Shown here: piece after piece, positions 25,795-34,721 of the stretch | Position numbering within the stretch: the first letter of the stretch is position 1 | Layout of the letters: each line of letters begins with the position of its first letter | From: Rummeliibacillus sp044763875 | Lineage (GTDB): Bacteria; Bacillota; Bacilli; Bacillales_A; Planococcaceae | DNA: 64,000 bases | Reading direction: 5' to 3' | Assembly (NCBI RefSeq): GCF_044763875.1 | Contig: NZ_JBIWGZ010000008.1 | Coordinates: 117,427-181,426 of the forward strand | The notes under the pieces: model-generated | Seen by the model: the letters and a program-made list of their open reading frames with translations, nothing else | Database searches by the model: none | Told to the model about the DNA's origin: nothing | Made by a program: the position numbers and the translations under genes

Positions 25795-26551
25795 AATGCT
25801 GTCCATAACCCAATTGTTTAGAAATCTCTACGGTAGCCTTCTTTAGTTTCTCAACAAAGATTTCAACGTTTTCCTCTTGATAATTAGCTTCCAGTCCTGC
25901 GATACTCATACCTGCAACGACTTCACCTTTATGATCGAAAATCGGTGCTGCAATAGCAGATGTATAGTTTTCTAATTCTGAATGGCTGATTGTATAGCCA
26001 AGTTCTCTTGCTTGCAAAATAGTTTCATAAAGCCTTTCTTTATCAGTAATCGTCCCCGTAGCAAACGATGTAAGTTCTATCGACTCCAGATATTTCTTTA
26101 TTTCGGTATCCGGTAAAAAGGATAAGATAGCACGAGAACATGCCCCTGCATAAAGAGGACTTTTTCTACCAATTGCTGTATAGAGTCGAACTTTTTGCTT
26201 CGTATCCACTTTCTCTATATAAATAGCTTCGTTTCCATCACGAACAATTAAATTAATCGCTTCTTTTATATCATTATGTAACTCATTCATAATTGGATAT
26301 GCAATTTTCCGCACATCCAGGCGCATTGAAACTAGATGTCCAAATTTAAGGAAGAGAATACCCAACCGATATTTTGCATCAGTTCCCTTTTCTAAAAATT
26401 CCATCTCCTCTAAAGATTTTAACATGCGGAAAACAGAGGTTTTAGGAATTCCTGATAACTCAATTATTTCTTGAAATGACAGTTCAGTATAATCGATAAA
26501 TAGATTTAATATGTCCATTGAACGGACAACCGTTTTATTTTTATTTGTCAA
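25793..26551 (-). CDS. kipR: IclR-family transcription regulator (KipR-like)
   Basis: A 252-residue regulator with an N-terminal winged helix (about residues 8-65, with GIPKTSVFRMLKSLEEMEFL as the recognition part) and a C-terminal IclR effector domain (about 85-245; RKSPLYAGACSRAILSFLPD is typical). In B. subtilis kipR is inside the kip operon and represses it; here it is convergent with pxpC and separate. Its proximity makes it the likely regulator of pxpA-ycsG-ycsI and pxpBC. Effector unknown. Confidence 0.88.
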   Translation of the reverse strand: MTNKNKTVVRSMDILNLFIDYTELSFQEIIELSGIPKTSVFRMLKSLEEMEFLEKGTDAKYRLGILFLKFGHLVSMRLDVRKIAYPIMNELHNDIKEAINLIVRDGNEAIYIEKVDTKQKVRLYTAIGRKSPLYAGACSRAILSFLPDTEIKKYLESIELTSFATGTITDKERLYETILQARELGYTISHSELENYTSAIAAPIFDHKGEVVAGMSIAGLEANYQEENVEIFVEKLKKATVEISKQLGYGQH

Positions 26552-26715
26552 TTCAGGTTTGTCTTCCTTTCGTTACAAGCTTTAATCAATCTAATCATAA
26601 TCTATCTTATCCCAAATATACATTAATTTTATAAAAGAAACTCGAACATTGAAAAATTGAATCCGCAAGTGGATAAATTTCAGCTCACTATGCCTTTGAA
26701 AATCCTCTTCAAATG

Positions 26716-26752
26716 CAAAAGAAGACAACAACCTTGTGGATGTCACCTTCTT
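26716..26752 (-). terminator. Probable terminator after rlmCD
   Basis: On the minus strand AAGAAGGTGACA and TGTTGTCTTCTTTT form an imperfect stem just after the stop codon. Confidence 0.5.
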
Positions 26753-26761
26753 AAATAATCA

Positions 26762-28132
26762 TTAGTTATCTTCTTTTAAAATAAGTTGAGAGACACACTC
26801 GACATGTGCCGTATGCGGGAACATATCAACAGGCTGAACTTCCAGTGTCTTATACCCACCATCTTCAAGAATCCGTAAATCTCTCGCTAATGTAGCGGGA
26901 TTACATGATACATAAACAATACGTTTTGGACGTTGTTCTAAAATCGTCTTTAACAACGCTTCGTCGCAGCCTTTTCTCGGTGGGTCTACCATGAGGACGT
27001 CTGCGGTTTTGCCTTCTTTGTACCAGCGTGGGATAACCTCTTCGGCTGGGCCTGCTTCGAAGTAGGTGTTGTCTAGGGCGTTTAGTTTGGCGTTGCGCTT
27101 CGCATCTTCTATTGCTTGTGGGACAATTTCGACACCCATTACGTATTTCGCTTTTTTCGCCATGAATAGTGAGATGGTACCGATACCGCAATAAGCATCG
27201 ATCACTGTTTCTTCACCTGTAAGTTGTGCATAGTCTAATGCTTGTTTGTACAAAACTTCAGTTTGAATTGGGTTTACTTGATAGAATGAACGAGCTGAAA
27301 TTTCAAAACGCACTTCACCAATATGATCTTCAATTGTATCTTGTCCCCATAGGTTAATGGTTTCATTGCCAAAGATCACGTTTGTTGTTTCTGCATTAAT
27401 GTTTTGCATGATGGATTTTACATTCGGCACAAGCTTGCGGATGAGTGCAATCGCTGCTTCTGCTTGTGGGAATTTACGTTTTTTTGTAACGAGTACGATC
27501 ATCACTTCATCTGTTGCCCGTGCTTTACGAACGACAACGTGACGTAGCATTCCTTGTTTTGTTTCTTCGTTATATGGTTTAATGCCAAGTTTCCAAAGTT
27601 GTGGTTTTAAGCCTTCTAAAATTGCATCTGCTTCTGGTGTTTGAATGAGGCAACGTTCTGTATCGACAATAGCGTGTGATTTTGTTTTATAAAATCCTGC
27701 GATTGGCACATCACCGTTTAAACCAAATGGGATTTGAGCCTTATTTCGATAATTCCATGGGTTATCCATCCCTTTTACTGGATGAACCGGTACATCGATT
27801 TTGCCGATTCGCTTCATAACATCACGAACCATCTTTTCTTTCCATTTCAATTGTCCTTCATAAGAAAGGTGCTGTAGTTGGCAACCACCACATTGTGAAA
27901 ATATGGGACATGTTGCTTCTACTCGATCTGGTGAAGGTTCTTCAATATGGATAATTTTCGCAAAGCCATAGTTTTTTAATGATTTTAAAACATGAACTTC
28001 TGCTTTTTCATCAGGAAGTCCGCCTTGGATAAAGAGCGGATAGCCATCTACTTTTGCAACGCCCGCTCCGTCATGTGTTAAATCTTCTATATAAACCGAT
28101 AATCGGTCATTTTTCTTTACTGGTGCTGTCAT
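26762..28132 (-). CDS. rlmCD: 23S rRNA (uracil-5-)-methyltransferase
   Basis: A 456-residue TrmA/RumA-family enzyme that methylates C5 of uridines in 23S rRNA. It has a TRAM domain (about residues 5-65), an Fe-S cysteine cluster (CPIFSQCGGCQLQHLSY near 72), SAM-binding YCGIGTISLFMAKKA near 312, and catalytic VDPPRKGCDEALL and YVSCNPATLARDL with the nucleophilic Cys. In B. subtilis one enzyme of this type, RlmCD, modifies U747 and U1939. I start at ATG 28132 because GGAGG lies 8 bases upstream. A stretch of the gene (about 26975-27130) is visibly more GC-rich than the rest. Confidence 0.93.
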   Translation of the reverse strand: MTAPVKKNDRLSVYIEDLTHDGAGVAKVDGYPLFIQGGLPDEKAEVHVLKSLKNYGFAKIIHIEEPSPDRVEATCPIFSQCGGCQLQHLSYEGQLKWKEKMVRDVMKRIGKIDVPVHPVKGMDNPWNYRNKAQIPFGLNGDVPIAGFYKTKSHAIVDTERCLIQTPEADAILEGLKPQLWKLGIKPYNEETKQGMLRHVVVRKARATDEVMIVLVTKKRKFPQAEAAIALIRKLVPNVKSIMQNINAETTNVIFGNETINLWGQDTIEDHIGEVRFEISARSFYQVNPIQTEVLYKQALDYAQLTGEETVIDAYCGIGTISLFMAKKAKYVMGVEIVPQAIEDAKRNAKLNALDNTYFEAGPAEEVIPRWYKEGKTADVLMVDPPRKGCDEALLKTILEQRPKRIVYVSCNPATLARDLRILEDGGYKTLEVQPVDMFPHTAHVECVSQLILKEDN

Positions 28133-28182
28133 TCGTGCATCCTCCGTTTCAGTTCTTCTATTGTAACATGACACAAGCAAAG

Positions 28183-28214
28183 AAAAAATCCAAGAGCATA
28201 TGATTGCCCTTGGA
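28183..28214 (-). terminator. Terminator of the cyd operon
   Basis: On the minus strand TCCAAG and CTTGGA (28189-28214) form the stem, followed by TTTTTT. It is 8 bases after the stop of the small cydS-like gene. Confidence 0.8.
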
Positions 28215-28221
28215 CTCCTTT

Positions 28222-28332
28222 TTATTTTTCATCCTTGGTAACTGCTCCATCTTTTGAAGCGACGTAAAAGCCAATGACAATTGCGACAATTACTACGATA
28301 AATGGTCCATAGAAAATAAGAAAGTGTTCCAT
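28222..28332 (-). CDS. cydS: Small bd-oxidase subunit CydS-like
   Basis: Encodes 36 residues, MEHFLIFYGPFIVVIVAIVI then GFYVASKDG and a charged tail: one membrane helix with a short cytosolic end. It matches the CydS subunit type described for the Geobacillus cytochrome bd oxidase (FLIxYxPxxVV...GxKD), where it sits against CydA. A strong ribosome site (AAAGGGGG) lies 9 bases upstream, and the gene begins 15 bases after the cydB stop. It was too short for routine calling. Confidence comes from position, sequence and ribosome site together. Confidence 0.82.
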   Translation of the reverse strand: MEHFLIFYGPFIVVIVAIVIGFYVASKDGAVTKDEK

Positions 28333-28347
28333 TTGGCTTTTCCCCCT

Positions 28348-29373
28348 TTAAGCATGGTGATCTCCTTTACCTCGTACATAATCCTTATCGAATAAGAACA
28401 ATTTCAGTACTAAATACAATGATGGAATTAGTAACAAGAGCCCTAGAACAAATACAACTACTAAAGAAATTGCCATCGCCTGATTTGTAAATGAATCGTA
28501 TAAAGTAAGGAATGGATAAAGCAAATACGGATAATGTGAAATGCCATAGCCAAAGAATGCAAATGCAAATTGCCCAATCAATAGCCATACTGCAAGGCCA
28601 TAATTGCGTTTTATACTTATACACCCAACAGTAATAACAAACATAACAGCTGAAATGGCAAATAAGTACCAAAAATCAATCATTCTGTTATAGTGTTCTA
28701 TATTATGCTTTCGTAGTTCTACCATAATGCCAACTACCGAAATAGCTAATGGTACGGCCCAAATAAGTGCATATTTCCGTAATAACTCCGTTGCTTCTCT
28801 ATCCCCTGCTGCATTTGCATACCAAGTAAGAAATGTAGCGGAGATATAAAGAACGGCTGCTAACGCTAGCACAACAATACTCCATGTTAATGAACTCGTA
28901 AATAATGCCCCATAATCGAGTACAGGCTGATTATCGATGATTGTTACAAAACCACCTTCAGAAATTGTCAATACTACAGATAATGATGCCGGTATTAACA
29001 GTCCTGCCATGCCATACATGAAGGAATAACCTTTATGCCCCCTTGAACCATACGATTCAAATGCATAGTAGCTTCCTCGAATAGCTAGTAATACAAGTGC
29101 AATACTTGCGGGTACCAGTAAAGTTGTGCCATAGTAGTAAGCTGTTTTAGGGAAGAACCCGACAACCCCAACAAAGAAGAATACTAAAAATACATTGGTA
29201 ATTTCCCATACTGGTGATAAATAACGTTGGATAATATTTGTTAAAATATGTTTTTTACCAATTAGCAAGCTATACGCATTAAAGAATCCTGCACCAAAAT
29301 CAATCGAACCGATAATCAAATAACCGAATAAGAATAACCACAATACAGAGATACCAAGTACTTCTAAACTCAT
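28348..29373 (-). CDS. cydB: Cytochrome bd ubiquinol/menaquinol oxidase subunit II
   Basis: A 341-residue membrane protein with about eight to nine helices, pairing with CydA. The N-terminus LFGYLIIGSIDFGAGFFNAY carries the conserved Gly-Asp-Phe-Gly motif of CydB. The oxidase reduces oxygen with menaquinol at low oxygen tension in the cytoplasmic membrane. Its start overlaps the cydA stop by four bases (ATGA). It is followed by the 36-residue CydS-like gene and a terminator. cydCD assembly genes are not next to it. Confidence 0.93.
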   Translation of the reverse strand: MSLEVLGISVLWLFLFGYLIIGSIDFGAGFFNAYSLLIGKKHILTNIIQRYLSPVWEITNVFLVFFFVGVVGFFPKTAYYYGTTLLVPASIALVLLAIRGSYYAFESYGSRGHKGYSFMYGMAGLLIPASLSVVLTISEGGFVTIIDNQPVLDYGALFTSSLTWSIVVLALAAVLYISATFLTWYANAAGDREATELLRKYALIWAVPLAISVVGIMVELRKHNIEHYNRMIDFWYLFAISAVMFVITVGCISIKRNYGLAVWLLIGQFAFAFFGYGISHYPYLLYPFLTLYDSFTNQAMAISLVVVFVLGLLLLIPSLYLVLKLFLFDKDYVRGKGDHHA

Positions 29374-30716
29374 GAAATACCACCATCCTTTTCAGCATGA
29401 CGATCTGCAATTTCCCGTTCAATCGGATTCTTTTTGAACATACGCCGTAATACCACAACACTGCCTATACCAAGGATTAGATACACCAGGCAGAATAGCA
29501 GTAACATTAAATCGACGTGCTGACTAGAAGTAGCTGCTTCTGCTACTTTCATATATTGCACTAAAATCCAAGGTTGCCGCCCAACTTCTGCTAACCACCA
29601 GCCCGCTTCAATCGCAATAACAGATAATGGGCCTCCAATAACCACGATCCATCGGAACCATCTTGAATGGATAAAACGCCATCTTCTTAACTTACCAATC
29701 ACATATATAGCTGAAACGGCAACCATGAATAAGCCAATTGTAACCATTAAGTCAAATAAGAAATGAATATAAAGTGGTGGTGTTTCATCTTCTGGGAACT
29801 CATTTAACCCTGTCACCTCTGCAAATGGGTTGTAATGCGCTAAAAAACTTAAAGCATATGGAATACGGATAGCATATTTTACTTCTTCTCCATCCCGAAT
29901 ACCGAACACCAATAGCGACGCACCTTTTTCTGTTTCAAAATGCCACTCGGCAGCCGCTAATTTTTCTGGTTGATACTCTACTAAATATTTTGCAGAGAAA
30001 TCCCCAACCACAGCAGTTCCGATTGAGAACACTAAACCGAGTTTCATAAATAAGTACAATGATTTTTTGTGATAAATATGATTAGAGCCTTTTAACATTC
30101 TGAATGCAGCAATAGCTGCTAACACAAATGCCGTAGTCATATAAGCTGTTAGTAATACATGCCCCACTTTTGTAGGCATCGCTGGGTTGAACATTGCCAC
30201 AAGTGGTTGAATGTTTACTAACTGTCCATCGACGATTTCAAATCCTTGTGGCGCATTCATAAAAGCATTGACCATCGTGATAAAGATGGCTGACATGGAA
30301 GCACCAACAGCAACGGGAATTAATAATATGAAATGTTTCTTTTGATTTTCGAAGCGATCCCAAGTATATAAGTATATCCCTAAGAATATGGCTTCAAAGA
30401 AAAAGGCGAATGTTTCCATAAAAAGTGGTAAAGCAATTACATTACCAGCTAACTGCATAAAATTCGGCCATAAAAGAGATAATTGTAATCCAATCGCTGT
30501 ACCTGTAACGACACCGACGGCTACAGTAATGACAAAACCTCTTGCAATACGTCTAGCTAGCAAAATATAGTGTTCATCCTTCTTTTTGATACCGATCCAC
30601 TGAGCAATCATTATCATTAGCGGAACACCGACACCAATTGTGGCGTAAATAATATGAAATGTTAAAGTAAACTCTGTTAAAAGGCGGCTAAAAAAAACCG
30701 CATGATCATTAATCAT
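29370..30716 (-). CDS. cydA: Cytochrome bd oxidase subunit I
   Basis: A 448-residue haem-carrying subunit with about nine helices. His21 in LTFHIIYATIGVG is the expected high-spin haem b595 ligand, and GRQPW (in WWLAEVGRQPWILVQY near residue 355) is the conserved quinol-oxidase motif. The length shows the short Q-loop form typical of Firmicutes. GGAGG lies 9 bases before the ATG. A 31-codon gene ends 12 bases upstream and probably shares the transcript. Confidence 0.95.
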   Translation of the reverse strand: MINDHAVFFSRLLTEFTLTFHIIYATIGVGVPLMIMIAQWIGIKKKDEHYILLARRIARGFVITVAVGVVTGTAIGLQLSLLWPNFMQLAGNVIALPLFMETFAFFFEAIFLGIYLYTWDRFENQKKHFILLIPVAVGASMSAIFITMVNAFMNAPQGFEIVDGQLVNIQPLVAMFNPAMPTKVGHVLLTAYMTTAFVLAAIAAFRMLKGSNHIYHKKSLYLFMKLGLVFSIGTAVVGDFSAKYLVEYQPEKLAAAEWHFETEKGASLLVFGIRDGEEVKYAIRIPYALSFLAHYNPFAEVTGLNEFPEDETPPLYIHFLFDLMVTIGLFMVAVSAIYVIGKLRRWRFIHSRWFRWIVVIGGPLSVIAIEAGWWLAEVGRQPWILVQYMKVAEAATSSQHVDLMLLLFCLVYLILGIGSVVVLRRMFKKNPIEREIADRHAEKDGGIS

Positions 30717-30728
30717 TCTTATGCCTCC

Positions 30729-30824
30729 TTAATGTCCAAAAATTCTCCCTAAGATCGATATCAGCATAATGCCCGCAACAATAAAACTAGTCCAAATCAA
30801 CTTTTTCTCGTGTTGTTTATACAT
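30729..30824 (-). CDS. 31-residue membrane peptide gene preceding cydA
   Basis: Encodes MYKQHEKKLIWTSFIVAGIM followed by LISILGRIFGH: a basic cytosolic start and one membrane helix. A good ribosome site (GAAGGAG) lies 6-7 bases upstream, and the stop is 12 bases before cydA. It is therefore probably translated from the cyd mRNA. It differs from CydS, which is at the other end of the operon. I do not recognise a family; a small accessory subunit or assembly factor of bd oxidase is plausible from position only. Confidence 0.6.
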   Translation of the reverse strand: MYKQHEKKLIWTSFIVAGIMLISILGRIFGH

Positions 30825-30986
30825 GATTCTCTCCTTCACTTCGTAATATACGCACGAAAAAATGCTTTCTTGCCTCTATTCTTGACAAATTAAGGACGGA
30901 TTCACGATTAAGATATGGGAAAAATATAAAAATCATGAAAACACCTAATTTTTATAGTACAAATCCGCTATAACATGAAGTGGAAA

Positions 30987-31066
30987 CGACTTCGCTTTCC
31001 GCGGGCGACCGACGAGCTTCGTCGTAGAGAAAATCTCGCTGTGAGGTCTCTCTGGCTCGCATAACG
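30987..31066. repeat. GC-rich hairpin repeat, decayed copy 2
   Basis: CGACTTCGCTTTCCGCGGGCGA matches the left arm of the element at 15454 only in part, and later GAGGTCTCTCTGGCTCGC corresponds to the right half. The final CCCGCAGGAGTCG arm is missing. The unit runs straight into a broken gene. Confidence 0.65.
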
Positions 31067-31480
31067 CTAAATACCTTAGGCACTTCACTTCAAGAATTAA
31101 TGGAAGCTGTTTATGTAACACTGTGATAAGCTGGTGGTGCAGTTACACATAATACTAATATGTACAATGCACTCAAAGATAATGCAGTTGAAGATTTATA
31201 TAAGCGTTTAAATTTAAAAAGATCTTGCACAACTTGGCAAAGATGCTGAAGCCTTTTAATTATGCTCACTTTATCAACAGCGCTTTAAAAGAGGGAACTC
31301 TATCAGCTAAATTAAAAGAAATTATCGCAGTTGCTACTGCACACGCGGCTATTTGCCCATACTTTGATGTCCATATAAAAAATGAAGCAAAGATACAAAT
31401 GAAGAATTAACTGAAGCCGTATTAATCGCATCTGATCTGTATTACTTGTAGGCGCCTCCTATACACATTCGGCAATATGA
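31067..31480 (+). pseudogene. Broken carboxymuconolactone-decarboxylase-family (AhpD-like) gene(s)
   Basis: Two pieces are recognisable. Bases 31067-31220 read LNTLGTSLQELMEAVYVTL, two stops, then AGGAVTHNTNMYNALKD, matching the C-terminal half of a CMD protein. Bases 31220-31480 read AHFINSALKEGTLSAKLKEI, then IAVATAHAAICPYFDVHIK, then after a frame change TNEELTEAVLIASDL and, after another, VGASYTHSAI: a nearly complete second CMD domain. At least three frameshifts or stops break it. The catalytic pair is CPYF where AhpD-like enzymes have CxxC. No activity is expected. Confidence 0.8.
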
Positions 31481-31517
31481 TTCTAGCTACAACGAATAAG
31501 GGAAATTACGAAAATGC

Positions 31518-31556
31518 AAAAAGGCTAGAAAGTGTTTCACATACTTCCTAGCCTTT
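31518..31556 (-). terminator. Terminator after dgkB
   Basis: AAAAGGCTAG and CTAGCCTTTT form a long, nearly perfect stem, extended by AAGT/ACTT, with T runs on both strands. It lies just past the dgkB stop. Confidence 0.85.
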
Positions 31557-31568
31557 TGTTTCTCACAT

Positions 31569-32486
31569 TTAATCCTCTATTCGATCGATTTCTCGAATTT
31601 CATTAATTGGCACAAACAATTCAATATGACGTTTTAGGTTTATAAAATCTGCTGGTGCATCACCACCGTATTCACCATCTAAGTTTAGTTGTATTTTTTC
31701 ATCCGATGTAATCTTCAGTTCCTTTGCCTTCGCATAAATGATATGAGAATCTTTCATATGTTCTCCTCTACTTGCAAGCGTAACGATTTTCACAAAATCT
31801 GCTACATTACATTTTTTCAGGATAAACACAGAAAATAATCCATCATTAAGGCTCGCATCCGGAGCAAGTTTTTCAAATCCACCAACTGAATTCGTTAAAG
31901 CGATTAGCACCATCATTGCTTCATCGTCAAAAACTTCTCCGTCATATTCAATACGCATCTTAGTTGCTTTGATGGATGGTAACATTTCAATACCCTTTAA
32001 GTAATATGCAAGTTGGCCTAATACCGTTTTTAGTTTACTTGGCACTTCGTAAGTTAGTTCGGTAATGCGACCCCCACCAGCAATATTGATAAAATAGCGA
32101 TCATTTACACGACCAACATCTACAGGAATGCTATCGCCCGCAATAATAATATCAACCGCTTTGTCAATGTCGCGTGGAATACGTACTGCACGGGCAAAAT
32201 CATTTGTAGTTCCCATCGGAATTAATCCGATTTTTGGCCTATCTTCAAATTCACTAACACCTGCGACGACTTCGTTTAAAGTACCGTCACCACCTACAGC
32301 GATGATGATATCAAATTCTCTTTCGACTGCATCTTTAGCAGCAGTAGTTGCATCGCCTTCACATGTTGTCGCATGACAAGATGTTTCGTAGCCTGCAACT
32401 TCTAATTTTGCTAATACTTCAGGTAAGTGTTTTTTGAAAACTTCGCGACCTGAAGTTGGATTATAAATGATACGTGCTCGCTTCAT
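31569..32486 (-). CDS. dgkB: Diacylglycerol kinase
   Basis: A 305-residue soluble lipid kinase that recycles diacylglycerol from lipoteichoic acid synthesis into phosphatidic acid. The nucleotide-binding AVGGDGTLNEVV (about residues 63-74) and MGTTNDFARA (near 92) are the diagnostic motifs; AGGGRITELTYEVP near 135 is typical of DgkB rather than other YegS-like kinases. It lies near gatCAB and rlmCD as in B. subtilis (yerQ). A GGAAGG-type site precedes the ATG. Confidence 0.92.
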   Translation of the reverse strand: MKRARIIYNPTSGREVFKKHLPEVLAKLEVAGYETSCHATTCEGDATTAAKDAVEREFDIIIAVGGDGTLNEVVAGVSEFEDRPKIGLIPMGTTNDFARAVRIPRDIDKAVDIIIAGDSIPVDVGRVNDRYFINIAGGGRITELTYEVPSKLKTVLGQLAYYLKGIEMLPSIKATKMRIEYDGEVFDDEAMMVLIALTNSVGGFEKLAPDASLNDGLFSVFILKKCNVADFVKIVTLASRGEHMKDSHIIYAKAKELKITSDEKIQLNLDGEYGGDAPADFINLKRHIELFVPINEIREIDRIED

Positions 32487-32575
32487 AGTTATACCTTCCT
32501 ACTCTCGATATTTCTAATATATATGTTAACGAACTCTTTAAGAAATTGTTCCCTTGCTCTAAAAGGCAGAAAACA

Positions 32576-32609
32576 GGCTGTCTCGTTTAGTATAATTTTA
32601 GAGGCAGCC
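32576..32609 (-). terminator. Probable terminator after the thioredoxin-like gene
   Basis: GGCTGTCTC and GAGGCAGCC form a 9-bp stem (one wobble). On the minus strand it is followed by TGTTTTC. Confidence 0.55.
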
Positions 32610-32685
32610 GTTCTGTGGAATTCGTTCTAATTATGGACCTTCATATATTTTATACCGAAGTAGACATGTACTGCAAATCTCCTTG

Positions 32686-33246
32686 TTACGAAAGCGCTAA
32701 AATAAGTGCTCTACTAATATCTTCATAAACCCATCCCCAGAACTGTTCATTTGTTGCATTTTCTTCTGTAATACCTGCAAATAATGCCTTTTGCTTATCT
32801 GCAAATGTTGGATCATCCTGTGCTGGCAATTCGCTTTTCTTTTTTAATACATATTCTTGTAACTGCGGTGCACGAGGACCCCATTTACCAATAACATTTC
32901 CTTCATCATTTAAAAAGAGGTAGACTGGAATAGAACGGCCACCATTCGTTAAATATTGATCAATCAGTTCTAAATTTTGATCGCGAAATACTGCCCTCAC
33001 TTCCAAATCTGCCTCTTCAGCAATACGACGAATTATTGGGTTGTTCATCATCGCATCTCCACACCAATCTTCTGTAATGGCTAATATATTTGGCTTCTTT
33101 TCGTTCAATAAAGATAGAAAATGTTCATCCTGTGGCAATTGGAAATTACTATAAACATTAAAGCTTTCTTCTTTTAATGCTGTCATTTGTTCCATATAAT
33201 CTTCGATGGGAAGACCTTCTTTAAAATATTGCTGCTCTGTTTTCAT
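32686..33246 (-). CDS. Thioredoxin-family protein with WCGDA motif
   Basis: A 186-residue cytosolic protein with a thioredoxin fold in the centre (about residues 45-130). The position of the redox motif reads EDWCGDAMMNNP: one Cys is present but the second Cys of CxxC is replaced by Ala. The conserved cis-proline region appears as GGRSIPVYLFLNDEG. Such single-Cys members of the DUF-type thioredoxin family are common in Bacillales, with unknown role; disulfide reduction by a CxxC mechanism is not expected. AGGAGGG precedes the ATG. Single gene. Confidence 0.82.
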   Translation of the reverse strand: MKTEQQYFKEGLPIEDYMEQMTALKEESFNVYSNFQLPQDEHFLSLLNEKKPNILAITEDWCGDAMMNNPIIRRIAEEADLEVRAVFRDQNLELIDQYLTNGGRSIPVYLFLNDEGNVIGKWGPRAPQLQEYVLKKKSELPAQDDPTFADKQKALFAGITEENATNEQFWGWVYEDISRALILALS

Positions 33247-33391
33247 ATTAAATCCCTCCTTCTATCAGTGTAATAGGTTCTCATTTTTTTCGCAAAGCTA
33301 CAAGCTTAAGAGTTTGAAAATTCCATCATTTGTTTGTGAACAAATATTTCTGTAGTATTATTCAAAGATATAAAGAAAGGAATGAAATCCG

Positions 33392-34540
33392 TTGAATGTT
33401 CAAAGTCTTTTAAAAGGACATAACTTTTTGTTTTTTGGTTTATTAGCTCTTTTCATTCCATTCTTACCTGTATTCTTAAAAGGACAAGGATTGACTACAA
33501 GTGAAGCTGGTCTGATTATTGGAGCAGGTGGTTTTGTCACAATTATTGCGCAACCTTTATGGGGAATGATTAGTGATAAAACGAAAACATTGCGAAAGGT
33601 TATGCTCTCTTTAATCTTCATGACTGCTGTTTGTGGTTTTCTATTATTTAATATGAGTAGCTTTTGGGGCCTAGTCGTTGCTACTATGCTCGTTTATTTT
33701 TTCTTAATGCCATTAGATCCTTTAACAGAAAGCTTAAACTATACAATGACCGAAGCTGCAGGTACTAGTTATGGATCTGTACGTACATATGGTGCACTTG
33801 GCTATGCTGTTTTATCATTAATCGTTGGCTATGTTATGAAATGGTTTGGTATGAGCAGTATCTCCATTCTTTTTGTTTTGCTAGGTCTCATTTGCCTCGT
33901 CATCATGTGGAAGCTTCCTGATGCCCCTACTTCTTCAAAACCTGTTACAATCGATGGTTTAAAAAAAGTTTTAACGAATAAAGAAATGGTATTGTTTTTA
34001 ATTTTAATTTTCATAAGTTCCATCCCTGCACGAATGAATGATACCTTTTTAGGAATTCATATCAATACTTTAGGTGGCGATTCGTCACTTGTAGGAATTG
34101 CTTTTTTCATCTCAGCTGCTACTGAAATTATCGTGTTCGCACTTAGCATTTGGTGGTTACGTAAAGGTAAAGAATTACTGATCATTACATTTGCGATTTT
34201 CTGCTACGCTCTTCGCTTTTTCTTATCAGGATTAGTAGAAAGTCCAATTTCACTTACACTGATTCAATTACTCCAAATGTTAACATTTCCTATCTATTAC
34301 ACTGCGGCCATTCAGTATTTGTATCAAATTGTGCCGCGTGAATGGCGTGCAACAGGACAAACAGTGCTAGCATTATTGTTCTTTGGTATTTCAGGGATTA
34401 TCTCTGCTTCAGTGGGGGGATTTATTTATAATGCGTATGGCGGACATATTTTCTACTACACCATTGCAACAGTTTCGCTTATAGCAGGGGTCTTTGGAGT
34501 AGTATTATTACTTCGAAATAAGAAAAGTATTTCTGAATAG
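33392..34540 (+). CDS. Major facilitator superfamily transporter
   Basis: A 382-residue protein with about twelve membrane helices in two halves. The A-motif-like GMISDKTKTLRK follows helix 2, and the second half starts near residue 200. It resembles the MFS_1-like / phenylpropionate-permease-like group, but the substrate is not deducible. The only reasonable start is TTG 33392, because an in-frame stop lies just upstream and the next Met is inside helix 2; GAAAGGAA is about 11 bases upstream. It is followed at about 180 bases by a strong terminator. Confidence 0.85.
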   Translation: MNVQSLLKGHNFLFFGLLALFIPFLPVFLKGQGLTTSEAGLIIGAGGFVTIIAQPLWGMISDKTKTLRKVMLSLIFMTAVCGFLLFNMSSFWGLVVATMLVYFFLMPLDPLTESLNYTMTEAAGTSYGSVRTYGALGYAVLSLIVGYVMKWFGMSSISILFVLLGLICLVIMWKLPDAPTSSKPVTIDGLKKVLTNKEMVLFLILIFISSIPARMNDTFLGIHINTLGGDSSLVGIAFFISAATEIIVFALSIWWLRKGKELLIITFAIFCYALRFFLSGLVESPISLTLIQLLQMLTFPIYYTAAIQYLYQIVPREWRATGQTVLALLFFGISGIISASVGGFIYNAYGGHIFYYTIATVSLIAGVFGVVLLLRNKKSISE

Positions 34541-34721
34541 CTAGGTATACTAAATTTGATTGTTTGAAGTTATAGTTTCATCATGCCTTTCACAAAGCTT
34601 AGCCCTTTAGAAAACTTTATTTCGCAAAACAAGCTTAATGTCAGAAAGACCAATTTAAGATAAATCCTCGAGTATTTTGGATAAAAAACGAAACTTACTT
34701 ATCAAAGTAAGCAAAAAATAA

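Noticed and set aside
31225..31410. 61-codon plus-strand frame as an intact small gene
   Set aside because: It is one frame segment of the broken CMD-family gene; the homology continues in other frames on both sides.
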